Below are positions 16,837 through 25,500 of a stretch of DNA of 64,000 nucleotides, in pieces. Numbering within the stretch: the stretch's first letter is position 1; every line of letters starts with the position of its first letter. This DNA comes from Streptomyces canus (GTDB lineage: Bacteria; Actinomycetota; Actinomycetes; Streptomycetales; Streptomycetaceae): the NCBI RefSeq assembly GCF_030815415.1, contig NZ_JAUSWW010000001.1, positions 7,130,001 through 7,194,000 on the forward strand, given 5' to 3'. The translations under genes and the position numbers were made by a program. The notes beneath the pieces were generated by a model. It was given only the letters and a program-made list of their open reading frames with translations. It ran no database searches and was not told where the DNA came from.

Positions 16837-17643
16837 TCAGCCGCGCTGGATGCCCGAGGTGTCCTGCAGTACGCCACGACGGCCGTCCTGCGTCTGCGCG
16901 ACCAGGTTGGCGCCGCGCTGCTCGACGGCCAGGTACCAGGTACCCGGGGCGAGTTCGGCGATCGGCGACTGCGAGCCGTCCTCCGCGAAGAGGGGGCGCG
17001 CCACCGGCACCGCGAACCAGAACGGGGAGAAGTCCCCGGCCGGCTGGGGCGCCTGGGGCTGCGGCTGGCTCGGACCGGGCTGCGGCTGGGCGCCGTACGG
17101 CTGACCCGGCTGCGGCTGACCACCGTAGGGCTGCGGCTGACCCGGCTGCGGGGCGCCCGGGTAGCCGTAACCGCCGGGCGGCTGGGCGCCGTAGGGCTGC
17201 GGGGCGGCGGGGCGGGGGGCCGGGAGAAGTGCCGCGTTCAGGGCGGGGACCAGCGGCGCGGCGATCGCGCCGGCTGCGAGGACCAGCGCGGCGATCATGC
17301 CGAGGATGAGACCAGCGCCCGCGCCGTCCGAGTCGATCGTCCACCACAGCAGCGCCCAGGCGGCCGCGACTGTCAGGACGACACCGACCGTTCCCAGGTC
17401 CAGGCCCGCCACTTTGCGAGGCTGGGGCTGGAGGCGGGCAACCACGATCAGCGCACCGCCGACCACACCGGTCATGTACGTACCGAGCCCGAGGCCAAGG
17501 CTCATGCCCCAGGCGTTCGGGACGTCGACAGCGCCGCAGTAACTGCCGTCGCAGCTGGCAACGTCGAGGAGCGACGCGATGAACAGCAGTACCGCTGCTC
17601 CGATCACCACGCCGTCGCCTCGAGTGAGGGAGCGGATATTCAC
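16837..17643 (-). CDS. Membrane protein with Pro/Gln-rich tail
   Basis: 268 residues. Four hydrophobic segments occupy the first 135 residues (GVVIGAAVLLFIASLLDVAS; MSLGLGLGTYMTGVVGGALI; VGVVLTVAAAWALLWW; LILGMIAALVLAAGAIAAPL). A flexible repeat of QPQPYG/PGQP units follows (about 145-200), then a small C-terminal beta domain (FWFAVPVARPLFAEDGS..). A Cys pair in the first loop (SCDGSYCG) may form a disulfide. It looks like the DUF5336-type family. Function unknown. The beta domain could sense or bind at the cytoplasmic face. Confidence 0.78.
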   Translation of the reverse strand: MNIRSLTRGDGVVIGAAVLLFIASLLDVASCDGSYCGAVDVPNAWGMSLGLGLGTYMTGVVGGALIVVARLQPQPRKVAGLDLGTVGVVLTVAAAWALLWWTIDSDGAGAGLILGMIAALVLAAGAIAAPLVPALNAALLPAPRPAAPQPYGAQPPGGYGYPGAPQPGQPQPYGGQPQPGQPYGAQPQPGPSQPQPQAPQPAGDFSPFWFAVPVARPLFAEDGSQSPIAELAPGTWYLAVEQRGANLVAQTQDGRRGVLQDTSGIQRG

Positions 17644-17810
17644 TTCTAGGTCCTTCGGTTCAGTCGTCTCGTCATCGGCTTCGTTGGAGGCGTCGCTGTC
17701 ACCATGTCGCCGTCAGGCCCCGGTGTGAAGCGCGGGGGTGGCCCCTCATCGTAAAGACGACCTTATCGTCCGTCCGACGAGGCTGTCCCCGGGGATCAAC
17801 CCGCGGACCA

Positions 17811-18782
17811 CTACCCGCGCAGGAAACTCACGATTCCCTCAGAGATCCCTTGCGCCGCCTTCTGTCGCCAGGCACCGCTGGTCAACTGTGCCGCGTCCTT
17901 GGTATCGCGCATGTTGCCGCACTCGATGAACACCTTGGGAACCGTTGACAGATTGAGACCGCCGAGGTCCTTACGCGTGACCAGACCGGTGCCGTCGCCG
18001 ACGTAGTTGGAGGGGGCGCTCCCCGTGACGCGGACGAAGTTGCCGGCGATGCGCTCGCCGAGTTCGGCGGAGGAGGCGACGATCGGGCCGGTGTCGGCGC
18101 TGCCCGCCTTGACCTTGCCGGGGAGGATGACGTGGAAGCCGCGCTGGCCGGCGCCCGCGCCGTCCGCGTGGATCGACACCACGGCGTCCGCGTCCGCCTT
18201 GTTGCCGATGCTCGCCCGCTCGTCGATGCACGGGCCGAACGTCCGGTCGCCGTCCTGCGTCAGCTTCACCGTGGCGCCCTGCTTCTCCAGCAGGGTGCGC
18301 AGCCGGTGGGCGACGTCGAGGGTGAACTTGGCTTCCGTGTAACCGGAGTTGGTGGAGGTGCCGGTGGTGTCGCACTCCTTCCAGCCCGTACCGATGTTCA
18401 CCTTGCGGTTGATGTCGGCGGTGTGCTGGAAGTTGTTCGGGTTGTGGCCCGGGTCGATGACGACGACCTTGCCTTTGAGGGGACCGGTGGCGGCGGGTGC
18501 GGAGGAGGTGGGACCGGTGAGCGAGGGCGTCGCGCTGGGGCTCGGCTTCTTGTCGTCGTCGGTGGGGCTCTCGTCGGGGCTCTCGGCGGGCGTGAACAGA
18601 CCGCCGGACGCCGAGGACGCCCCCACGGGGCTGTCCGGGCCGCCATCCGATCCACCCACCGCCTCGTACACCAGCCACCCGAGCAGCGCGCCCGGGACGA
18701 GCGCGGCGAGCGCGACAGTGAGAAGGCGGCGCCGGGGACGGCGGGGCTGGGGAGGATCGAAGTCCGGGCCTACGTACGACAC
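17811..18782 (-). CDS. N-acetylmuramoyl-L-alanine amidase (Amidase_3), membrane-anchored
   Basis: A 323-residue cell-wall hydrolase that cuts the bond between muramic acid and the L-Ala of the stem peptide. A single N-terminal membrane anchor (LLTVALAALVPGALLGWLVY) is followed by a Ser/Pro/Asp-rich linker and a catalytic domain from VVVIDPGHNPN. The zinc ligands His (DPGH), Glu (TEAKF) and His (VSIHAD), and the catalytic Glu (VFIECGNM), are all present. GTG 18782 (MSYVGPDFD) is chosen because AGGG lies 8 nt upstream; GTG 18791 is in frame. A pair of Cys (WKECDTTG, FGPCIDE) may stabilise the extracytoplasmic domain. Confidence 0.92.
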   Translation of the reverse strand: MSYVGPDFDPPQPRRPRRRLLTVALAALVPGALLGWLVYEAVGGSDGGPDSPVGASSASGGLFTPAESPDESPTDDDKKPSPSATPSLTGPTSSAPAATGPLKGKVVVIDPGHNPNNFQHTADINRKVNIGTGWKECDTTGTSTNSGYTEAKFTLDVAHRLRTLLEKQGATVKLTQDGDRTFGPCIDERASIGNKADADAVVSIHADGAGAGQRGFHVILPGKVKAGSADTGPIVASSAELGERIAGNFVRVTGSAPSNYVGDGTGLVTRKDLGGLNLSTVPKVFIECGNMRDTKDAAQLTSGAWRQKAAQGISEGIVSFLRG

Positions 18783-18901
18783 GACAGCCACCCTAGCGGC
18801 GGGTCACCGACACGGCAGGCCGGTGGGTGCGGAGCGGGTCGCTTCATCCGAACGGCACCGTCGGTGTCGCTCACGGCTGGGTGATATGCCGATAATCGCC
18901 C

Positions 18902-19110
18902 ATGAGTTCATATATGCGTGTCATGGCGAGCATTCTCAGCGCCGTCGCCGGGGCGGTCGTACTGGGAGCGCCGACAGCCAGGCCGCCGCGTTCCCCTGCG
19001 TGCCGCCGGAAGACGTCTGTGCCGTCGACCACGTCTACGGTCAGCCGGGCGTCGGCACGGGCAATGTCATCCAGACCCCGGTCGACATCGACATCAACGT
19101 GAAGCCCTGA
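18902..19110 (+). pseudogene. Small secreted protein, frameshifted
   Basis: ATG 18902 opens a signal peptide (MRVMASILSAVAGAVVL). At about 18960-18968 the sensible frame changes. The other frame continues GSADSQAAAFPCVPPEDVCA and ends VIQTPVDIDINVKP with a stop at 19110. Joined, they give a secreted protein of about 68 residues with two Cys, typical of small exported Streptomyces proteins. One missing (or two extra) bases in the coding region break it. It may be real decay or a base-calling error. Function unknown. Confidence 0.6.
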
Positions 19111-19123
19111 GACCCGCGGCGCC

Positions 19124-19774
19124 TCAGATCCCCGCACCCACCCGCCGCAGCACGCGCAGCGTGTCCGTGGCGGACACCTCCGTGAACGCCCCCGACTCCA
19201 GCGCCCGCAGATAGATCCGGTACGGCGCCTGGCCGGTGAACTCGTCCTTGGGGGCCGGGTGCACGTCGTGGATGAGGAGCAGCCCGCCCTCCGCGACGTG
19301 GGGCGCCCAGCCCTCGTAGTCGGCGCTCGCGTGCTCGTCGGTGTGGCCGCCGTCGATGAAGACGAGGGCGAGGGGGGAGTTCCAGATCTTCGCGATCTGC
19401 GGGGAACGGCCGACCAGGGCGACGATGTGGTCCTCCAGGCCCGCCTTGTGCAGGGTCCGGCGGAACGTCGGCAGGGTGTCCATCAGGCCGATCTCGGGGT
19501 CCACCGTCTCGGGGTCGTGGTACTCCCAGCCGGGCTGCTGCTCCTCGCTGCCGCGGTGGTGGTCGACGGTCAGTGCGGTGACGCCGGCCGCGCGGGCCGC
19601 GTCGGCGAGCAGGATCGCGGAACGGCCGCAGTACGTCCCGACTTCCAGGAGCGGCAGCCCGAGAGCGCCGGCCTCGACGGCGGCCGTGTAGAAGGCGAGG
19701 CCCTCGTCCACCGGCATGAATCCCTTCGCCGCCTCGAACGCGGCCAGGATCTCGGGCTTGGGTGCCGCGGTCAT
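19124..19774 (-). CDS. Class I SAM methyltransferase (Methyltransf_24 type)
   Basis: 216 residues. SAM motif I is PLLEVGTYCGRSAILLADAA (about 41-60), the acidic residue is in ALTVDHHRGSE and a DDG-like FIDGGHTDEHASADYEGW follows (about 137-154). This pattern matches the Methyltransf_24/cephalosporin-hydroxylase-like group found in Streptomyces. ATG 19774. The last gene of the strand run, 13 nt from the small secreted gene it converges with. Substrate unknown. Confidence 0.85.
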   Translation of the reverse strand: MTAAPKPEILAAFEAAKGFMPVDEGLAFYTAAVEAGALGLPLLEVGTYCGRSAILLADAARAAGVTALTVDHHRGSEEQQPGWEYHDPETVDPEIGLMDTLPTFRRTLHKAGLEDHIVALVGRSPQIAKIWNSPLALVFIDGGHTDEHASADYEGWAPHVAEGGLLLIHDVHPAPKDEFTGQAPYRIYLRALESGAFTEVSATDTLRVLRRVGAGI

Positions 19775-19893
19775 GGGCGGGGGCCTTCCGGTCGTACGGG
19801 TCTGTGGGCGCCTCCATGCTGCCGTACCCCCTGGTCGGCGGGCGACAGGGGGTATGGCGGGGTGGGACCGGGGCGCGTCGGCGAACCCTACGC

Positions 19894-21630
19894 TCAGGGT
19901 GCGGAGACCGTCTCGCCCGGCAGCGACAGGTCCAGGGCGACCGCGCTCTCGTCGCCCGCGTGGGTCGCGGACGAGGCGAGCGGTCCGTGGCCGGTGGCGC
20001 GGGCGGCCAGGACGTACGCGCCCTGGGCCGGGACCGCGAGGGCGTAACCGCCGTCCTCGTCGGAGAGCGTCGCGCCCGCCTGGCGGCCGCGGCGGTCGAT
20101 GAGCGTGACCTTGGCGCGGGGGACCGGGGTGCCTTCGGCGTCCAGGACCCGGCCGCGGAAACCGCGCAGGGCCTCCTCGGCGCGCGCCAGGTTGTCCTCC
20201 TCCTCGCTGCTCGCCCGCAGTTGGGGCGCACGGTTCGGCTTCGGCAGGAACAGGGCCATCAGCAGACCGACCGCCACCGCTCCGGTCGCGATGAGGAAGG
20301 AGACGCGGAAGCCGTGCATGGTCGGGATCGCGACGCCGTTCACGGTGTTCGCCGTGTTGGCCAGCACCATGCCGATGACGGCGCTCGACACCGACGTACC
20401 GATGGACCGCATCAGCGTGTTGAGGCCGTTGGCCGCGCCTGTCTCCGAGGCCGGGACCGCGCCGACGATCAGGGCGGGGAGTGAGGAGTAGGCGAGGCCG
20501 ATGCCGGCGCCGAGGACAACGGCGATGACCAGGCTCTGCCAGGCGGCGCTCATGAGGCCCAGACCCGCTCCGTAGCCGATCGCGATGATCAGCATGCCGA
20601 GGATGAGGGTGGTCTTGGGGCCGTACTTGGCGGACAGGCGGGCGTAGACCGGCGCCGTGAACATCATCGTCAGGCCCAGCGGGGCGACCAGCAGGCCGGC
20701 GACGACCATCGACTGGCCGAGGCCGTAGCCGGTGGCCTTCGGGAGCTGGAGGAGCTGGGGAAGGACCAGCGAGACGACGTAGAAGCTGACCCCGACCATG
20801 ATCGACGCGAGGTTGGTGAAGAGGACGGCCGGGCGGGCCGTGGTGCGCAGGTCGACGAGCGGCGCCTTGGTGCGCAGCTCGAAGACGCCCCACAGGAGCA
20901 GCACGAGGGCCGACGCGGCGAACAGGCCGAGCGTGGTGGCCGAGGTCCAGCCCCAGTCGCTGCCCTTGGTGATGGGCAGGAGGAAGAGGACCAGGCCGGT
21001 GGAGAGACCGAACGCGCCGAGCCCGTCGAAGGAGCCCTCGGCGCGCATGGAGGATTCCGGTACGACGAGGAGGGTGAGGACGATGGAGAGCACGCCGAGG
21101 CCCGCGGCACCGTAGAAGAGGGCGTGCCAGTCGGCGTGCTGGGCGATCAGGGCCGCGAGCGGCAGGGCGAGGCCGCCGCCGACGCCGATCGAGGAGCTCA
21201 TCAGGGCCATCGCCGAGCCGAGCTTCTCGCGCGGCAGCATGTCCCGCATCAGGCCGATGCCGAGGGGGATCGCGCCCATCGCGAAGCCCTGGAGGCTACG
21301 GCCGGCGATCATGACGATCAGGTCGCTGGTGAGGGCGCTGACCAGCGCGCCGACCACCATCACCGACAGGCTGACGATCAGCAGCCGCCGCTTGCCGTAC
21401 AGGTCGCCGAGGCGGCCCATGATCGGCGTGGCCACGGCGCCCGAGAGAAGCGTGGAGGTCAGGACCCAGGTGGCGTTGCTGGGCTCGGTGTCGAGGAGCT
21501 GGGGCAGGTCCTTGATGACCGGGACGAGCAGGGTCTGCATCACCGCGACGACGATGCCCGCGAACGCGAGCACCGGGACGAGGGCGCCGCTCGCCGGGCG
21601 GCTGGGCTGATCGGTCGGCGTAGATCTCAT
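19894..21630 (-). CDS. MFS transporter fused to a carboxypeptidase-regulatory-like domain
   Basis: 578 residues. The first about 480 form a 14-helix drug/H+ antiporter of the major facilitator superfamily: motif A GRLGDLYGKRRLL (loop 2-3), motif C-like GVGGGLALPLAALIA, and DHA2-type length. The last about 90 residues (FRGRVLDAEGTPVPRAKVTL, RQAGATLSDEDGGYALAVPA) are a CarboxypepD_reg beta-sandwich, normally extracellular or substrate-binding, an uncommon fusion. ATG 21630 is used; an upstream TTG at 21660 is possible. A remnant of a second MFS gene lies directly upstream in the opposite direction. Confidence 0.9.
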   Translation of the reverse strand: MRSTPTDQPSRPASGALVPVLAFAGIVVAVMQTLLVPVIKDLPQLLDTEPSNATWVLTSTLLSGAVATPIMGRLGDLYGKRRLLIVSLSVMVVGALVSALTSDLIVMIAGRSLQGFAMGAIPLGIGLMRDMLPREKLGSAMALMSSSIGVGGGLALPLAALIAQHADWHALFYGAAGLGVLSIVLTLLVVPESSMRAEGSFDGLGAFGLSTGLVLFLLPITKGSDWGWTSATTLGLFAASALVLLLWGVFELRTKAPLVDLRTTARPAVLFTNLASIMVGVSFYVVSLVLPQLLQLPKATGYGLGQSMVVAGLLVAPLGLTMMFTAPVYARLSAKYGPKTTLILGMLIIAIGYGAGLGLMSAAWQSLVIAVVLGAGIGLAYSSLPALIVGAVPASETGAANGLNTLMRSIGTSVSSAVIGMVLANTANTVNGVAIPTMHGFRVSFLIATGAVAVGLLMALFLPKPNRAPQLRASSEEEDNLARAEEALRGFRGRVLDAEGTPVPRAKVTLIDRRGRQAGATLSDEDGGYALAVPAQGAYVLAARATGHGPLASSATHAGDESAVALDLSLPGETVSAP

Positions 21631-21738
21631 GTCAGTGGCCAACCCGGTGTGCTGGGGCAACTATTCCGATGCTTTGGCCAGCTAACGAATTCTTTATCTT
21701 CTCTTGAAGAAGAGGCAGGCCCAGGCCAGGCCTAGACG

Positions 21739-22052
21739 ATGACGGCCATGCTGGAAGCCGCCGCAGTAACCCGCGCCCTCCGCCCACATACGACGCCTCC
21801 CGTCTGGCTGGTCGTGGCGCTCGCGTGCGCCGGACAGTTCCTGGTCGCTGGCCACGTCGGGGGCGGCGCCCGGGGGGGCGGGACTGATGTCGGGACTGGT
21901 CAATACCTCGCGCACCGATGGGCGGCTCGCTGGGACTCGCGGTGATGTCGACGCTGGCGGCGGCGCGGACGGCGGGGAAAGTGAGTCCTGGGGCGCTGAC
22001 GGAGGGGTATGCGCTGGTGTTCCGTGCCGGCGAAAAGATTTCCGCCGTCTGA
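21739..22052 (+). pseudogene. Remnant of an MFS transporter gene
   Basis: ATG 21739 begins an MFS-type N-terminus (PPVWLVVALACAGQFLV). At about 21885 the sequence jumps to the typical late MFS segment MSGLVNTSRTDG, then changes frame at about 21918 to GGSLGLAVMSTLAAARTAG and LTEGYALVFRAGEKISAV, with a stop at 22050. Only the two ends of a 450-residue transporter remain, joined by a large deletion plus a frameshift. Confidence 0.7.
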
Positions 22053-22109
22053 GGCAACGGTCTGGGCGGCCCATGGACTCCTTTAGACATCTAGGAGGTG
22101 GAGGTGCCC

Positions 22110-22649
22110 ATGGGGGATCGCAAGGAGGCTCGGGACGAGGAGTTCCAGAGCTTCGTCATCGGCCGCTGGCCGCGGCTGATGCGGACGGCATTTCTCCTCA
22201 CGGGGGAGCAGCACGGCGCGGAGGACCTGGTCCAGTCGACCCTGGAACAGGTCTACGTGGCCTGGCGCAGAGTCGGTTCGGCCGACGACCCGGAGGCGTA
22301 TGTACGGCGCGTGATGATCAACGCGCACGCACGAAAACACCGTCGACGGCTCCGGGAGTTCCTGGCGCCCAAGGACGACTCGGGTCTGGTGCGCGAGATC
22401 GCCGACACCGGCGACCGCATCGCCCAGGCCGATGACCGCAGCGCCCTGCTGAAGGCGTTGTCCCAGTTGCCGCCACGGCAGCGCGAAGCGGTCGTCCTGC
22501 GGTACTGGGAGGACCTCACCGAGACACAGACCGCCGAGGCGATGGGCTGTTCCGTCGGCTCGGTGAAGAGCAACGCGGCCAAGGGAATCGCGAAACTCCG
22601 CGCCATACCGGGGCTGGCGGACGTCGTGACGCAGGGAGGGCGGAAGTGA
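22110..22649 (+). CDS. SigE-family ECF RNA polymerase sigma factor
   Basis: A 179-residue ECF sigma factor. Region 2 (FQSFVIGRWPRLMRTAFLLT, then QHGAEDLVQSTLEQVYVAW) binds the -10 element and core enzyme. Region 4 (LSQLPPRQREAVVLRYWEDL, TQTAEAMGCSVGSVKSNAAK) contains the HTH for the -35 element. This belongs to the Streptomyces SigE/SigM-like group often paired with a membrane anti-sigma protein. ATG 22110 follows GGAGGTGCCC; a GTG at 22098 is less likely. Its stop overlaps the next gene (GTGATG), so the pair is translationally coupled. Confidence 0.92.
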   Translation: MGDRKEARDEEFQSFVIGRWPRLMRTAFLLTGEQHGAEDLVQSTLEQVYVAWRRVGSADDPEAYVRRVMINAHARKHRRRLREFLAPKDDSGLVREIADTGDRIAQADDRSALLKALSQLPPRQREAVVLRYWEDLTETQTAEAMGCSVGSVKSNAAKGIAKLRAIPGLADVVTQGGRK

Positions 22650-23467
22650 TGAACGCGGACCGGGAGACGAACCACGACATGACGAACGGTGACATCGCCT
22701 CCATGCTGGCCGGAGCCACGGACGAGGTCGAGATCGGTATAGCCCCCTACGAGGCGGTCATCCGCGGCGGCCGTCGCCGCAAGGCCCGCCGCTGGGCGGT
22801 CGCCGCGGCCACGGCCCTGGTACTCGCCGGTTCCTCGGCGACGCTCGCGGTGGCGGGACTGCCGGGCGGGGGCGGGACGGTGGTACCGGCGGCGACCGGG
22901 TCGGCGACGCCGGCACCCGACCTGTTCACCCCCGCCCGGACGACCCTCGCGACCGGAACTGAGAACGGCAAGGAGTGGTGGGTCGCCATCGACGTCTGGG
23001 CCGCGCCGCGGACCGAGGCGCAGGCGGCGGGGCAGCTTGAGGCGATGGGCGAGTATGGCGATGCCCCGGCGGGGGGCGGGACCAAGGCCTCCGACCTGAT
23101 CGGCAAGAGTTCGTACGTCGTGTACTTCAGCGACGGCGACAAGCGGCGGAAGACGTTCGAGGACGTGTTCACGAAGGACGACACCATGTCGGGCACGGAC
23201 CTCCAGACCGCCTCGATCCCCTTCGCCGTCGACCCCGACGGCCCGCAACGCCTGGTCATCGGCCAGGTGAGCAAGGAAGCCCAGCAGGTCACCTGCACAT
23301 GGAAGGACGGCACCACGACCAAGGCGGACCGGGCCCCGGCAAACACGGAAATCGCCACCGACCAGCCGACGATCCGCCCGGCGGAGGGCTCCCAGGTGGA
23401 CTGGTTCGTCTGCCTGGCCCCGAAGGGAACGGAGTACAAGTCGGTGGAGGTCTCAGCGGTGAGGTAG
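22646..23467 (+). CDS. Membrane protein, probable anti-sigma partner
   Basis: 273 residues. An N-terminal cytoplasmic segment of about 50 residues (NGDIASMLAGATDEVEIGIA) precedes one membrane helix (WAVAAATALVLAGSSATLAVAGL) and a secreted domain with two Cys (VTCTWKDG, WFVCLAP). The layout, and start overlap with the sigma gene, fit a transmembrane anti-sigma factor, though no ZAS HxxxCxxC motif is visible. GTG 22646 or ATG 22649. It probably holds the sigma factor inactive until an envelope signal is sensed; this is inference from context. Confidence 0.7.
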   Translation: MMNADRETNHDMTNGDIASMLAGATDEVEIGIAPYEAVIRGGRRRKARRWAVAAATALVLAGSSATLAVAGLPGGGGTVVPAATGSATPAPDLFTPARTTLATGTENGKEWWVAIDVWAAPRTEAQAAGQLEAMGEYGDAPAGGGTKASDLIGKSSYVVYFSDGDKRRKTFEDVFTKDDTMSGTDLQTASIPFAVDPDGPQRLVIGQVSKEAQQVTCTWKDGTTTKADRAPANTEIATDQPTIRPAEGSQVDWFVCLAPKGTEYKSVEVSAVR

Positions 23468-23711
23468 GGGCAGGGCGTGATGGGCGGAATTGGCGAGAAG
23501 GTGCCCTCGGGATCGCCGGTACAGGCCTCCTGGGGGTCCGCCGGCCGGGTGTCGTCGCTGTTTCGGCCCGGTCCTGGAGTGATGGGTGACGGGCGACGGT
23601 CCGGGCCCGGCACGCTGCTGGTGGCGGCGTTCGCGCAGTGCTGCCGAACCACGGCGGAGTTCGCCCGACCCGCTTGGCGGGCAGGCCGCCACCGGGTTGC
23701 GGGCATCGCGC

Positions 23712-24345
23712 CTACAGCCACCCTTGCTGCCGGGCCTCCCGCAACGCCTCCGTCCGGTTCCGGGTGCCGGTCTTGCCGATGGTGGAGGAGAGGTAGTTGC
23801 GGACGGTGGACTCGGAGAGGTGGAGGGCGGAGGCGATGTCGGCGACGGTCGCCCCGTCCGCCGAGGCACTCAGTACGTCGCACTCGCGGGAGGTGAGGGG
23901 GTTGGGGCCGGCGCTGAGGGCGGCCGCGGCGAGAGCGGAGTCGATGACCGTCTCACCGTTCAGGACGCGGCGGATGCAGGAGGCCAGTTCCTCGACGGGG
24001 GCCGTCCTTCACGAGGAAGCCCGCGGCGCCTGCCTCCATGGCCCGGCGGAGGTAGCCGGGGCGGCCGAAGGTGGTGAGGATCAGGACCCGGCAGTCGGGG
24101 ACCTGGTCGCGGAGCTCGGCGGCGGCGTCGAGGCCGCTCTTGCCGGGCAGTTCGATGTCGAGGAGCGCGACGTCCGGGCGGTGGATCAGCGCCGCGTCCA
24201 CGATCTTGTCACCGGCCCCCACCTGGGCAACGACCTCGATGTCCGCCTCCATGCCGAGCAGCAGCGCGAGCGCGCCCCGCATCATCCCCTGGTCCTCGGC
24301 GAGCAGAACCCTGATGGACTTGGCGGACCGGTAGTCCCGGGGCAT
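23712..24345 (-). pseudogene. NarL/FixJ response regulator, frameshifted
   Basis: From ATG 24345 the receiver domain is complete: acidic pocket in RVLLAEDQGMM, phospho-acceptor Asp in VALLDIELPGKSG, the Thr in RVLILTTFGRPGYL, and Lys in GFLVKD. At a run of five G (23997-24001; C on the coding strand) the frame shifts. Beyond it, another frame gives the linker VEELASCIRRVLNG and a full LuxR-type HTH (NPLTSRECDVLSASADGATV, ADIASALHLSESTVRNYLSS). Removing one base restores a normal protein of about 210 residues. Its kinase partner is likely the gene at 25500-26807. Could be a base-calling error in the homopolymer. Confidence 0.8.
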
Positions 24346-24424
24346 CTCGTTCACGGCCCAAGGGTAGGGCGCGGGGGCCGGGTGCGCTCGGTGCGGAGTC
24401 GTGCCGGTGTGCCTTGCACCTAAC

Positions 24425-24928
24425 ATGCTCCAAGTGATGTCGGCCGATGACGTGTTGTCCGTGCTCGCCCTGTTGCGCCGGGCGCGTGTGGAGGTCTGGG
24501 TCGGTGGAGGCTGGGGCATCGACGCGCTGGTCGGTGAGCAGACCCGGGACCATCGCGACCTCGACCTGATGCACCGCCTGGAGCAGGAGCCCACCGTCAC
24601 GGCGGCCCTGTCCGGGGCCGGGTACGTGGAGAGCCTCGACCAGCGCCCCGTCCGCTTCGTCGTGACGGCCCCGGACGGCAGGGAGATCGATCTGCACCCC
24701 CTCGCCTTCGAGGAGGACGGCTCCGCGACGCAGGCTTCCTTCGACCCGGAGAACCCCTTTCGCTACCCCGCCTCGGCTTTCGTGACCGGCACGATCGGAT
24801 CCACCCCGGTCCCCTGCCTCTCCGCCGCCCAGCAGGTCCACTTCCACCAGGGCTACGAGCCGACGCCCCGAGACCGCCACGACATGGCACAACTCCGCCG
24901 CACCTTCGACATCCCGACACACTTCTGA
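24425..24928 (+). CDS. Nucleotidyltransferase (aminoglycoside/lincosamide ANT-like)
   Basis: 167 residues. The GG-x-G-(W)-x-D nucleotidyltransferase signature is VWVGGGWGIDALVGEQTRDH then RDLDLM, with metal-binding Asp residues, and EIDLHPLAF holds a third acidic residue. This is the ANT(2'')/LinB-like NTP_transf family, whose members adenylylate aminoglycosides or lincosamides; many chromosomal ones have unknown targets. ATG 24425 or 24437. It is inserted, in opposite orientation, between a response regulator gene and its kinase, which suggests recent arrival. Confidence 0.8.
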   Translation: MLQVMSADDVLSVLALLRRARVEVWVGGGWGIDALVGEQTRDHRDLDLMHRLEQEPTVTAALSGAGYVESLDQRPVRFVVTAPDGREIDLHPLAFEEDGSATQASFDPENPFRYPASAFVTGTIGSTPVPCLSAAQQVHFHQGYEPTPRDRHDMAQLRRTFDIPTHF

Positions 24929-25062
24929 CCCACCCCCATCCGGCAGCTCGGCAATCGGCAGATCCGTCCCAGCCTCCAGCCCACCCCACCTGCACGTTTC
25001 CGCTCCAGGCCTGGGACACATCTGCCAACCGCCCCCACTCTCCATCCCTCGCGCCGGGCCAC

Positions 25063-25500
25063 TTGCCCTCGGTCCTGGCCCTGAGCCCCTCGTGCCGGGC
25101 GCCTCGCCCCGACCCTCGCCCCGGGCGCCCCGCACCCCGGACCTCTCGCCTTGGGTCCTTCACCCCGGCCTCTCGCCCCCGACCCCTCACCTCGGGGCCT
25201 CCCGCCGGGCCTCTGGCCCCCGCCCCTCGCCTCGGGCGCCGCACCCCGGACCCCGGACCTCTCGCCTTGGGTCCTTCACCCCGGCTGCTCGCCCCCGGCC
25301 CCTCACTTCGGGCTTCTCGCCGCTCCCGGCCCCTCACCTCGGGCCCCTCGCCCCGGCCCCGCACCCCGGGCCTCTCGCCTTGGGTCGTTCACCCCGGCCT
25401 CTGGCCCCCGACCCTCGCCCCGGGCCCCTCGCGCAGGGCCTCTGGCCCCCGACCCGCACCCCGCCCCCCGCACCCCCGCACCCCGCACCCCCGGCCCCCT
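25063..25500. repeat. GC-rich minisatellite with about 115-bp period
   Basis: Imperfect tandem units each carry CTCTCGCCTTGGGTCCTTCA at 25143, 25259 and (one change) 25372, giving spacings of 116 and 113 bp. Between them are short Pro/Arg-coding-like units of CCCCTCGCCCCGGGCC. The strand asymmetry (almost pure C/T clusters) is strong. It separates the nucleotidyltransferase from the sensor kinase. All three frames are open over long parts because of composition only; I see no gene. Confidence 0.8.

Noticed and set aside
25143..25400. Possible CRISPR array
   Set aside because: Units are imperfect, about 115 bp and without unique spacers; no cas genes nearby.
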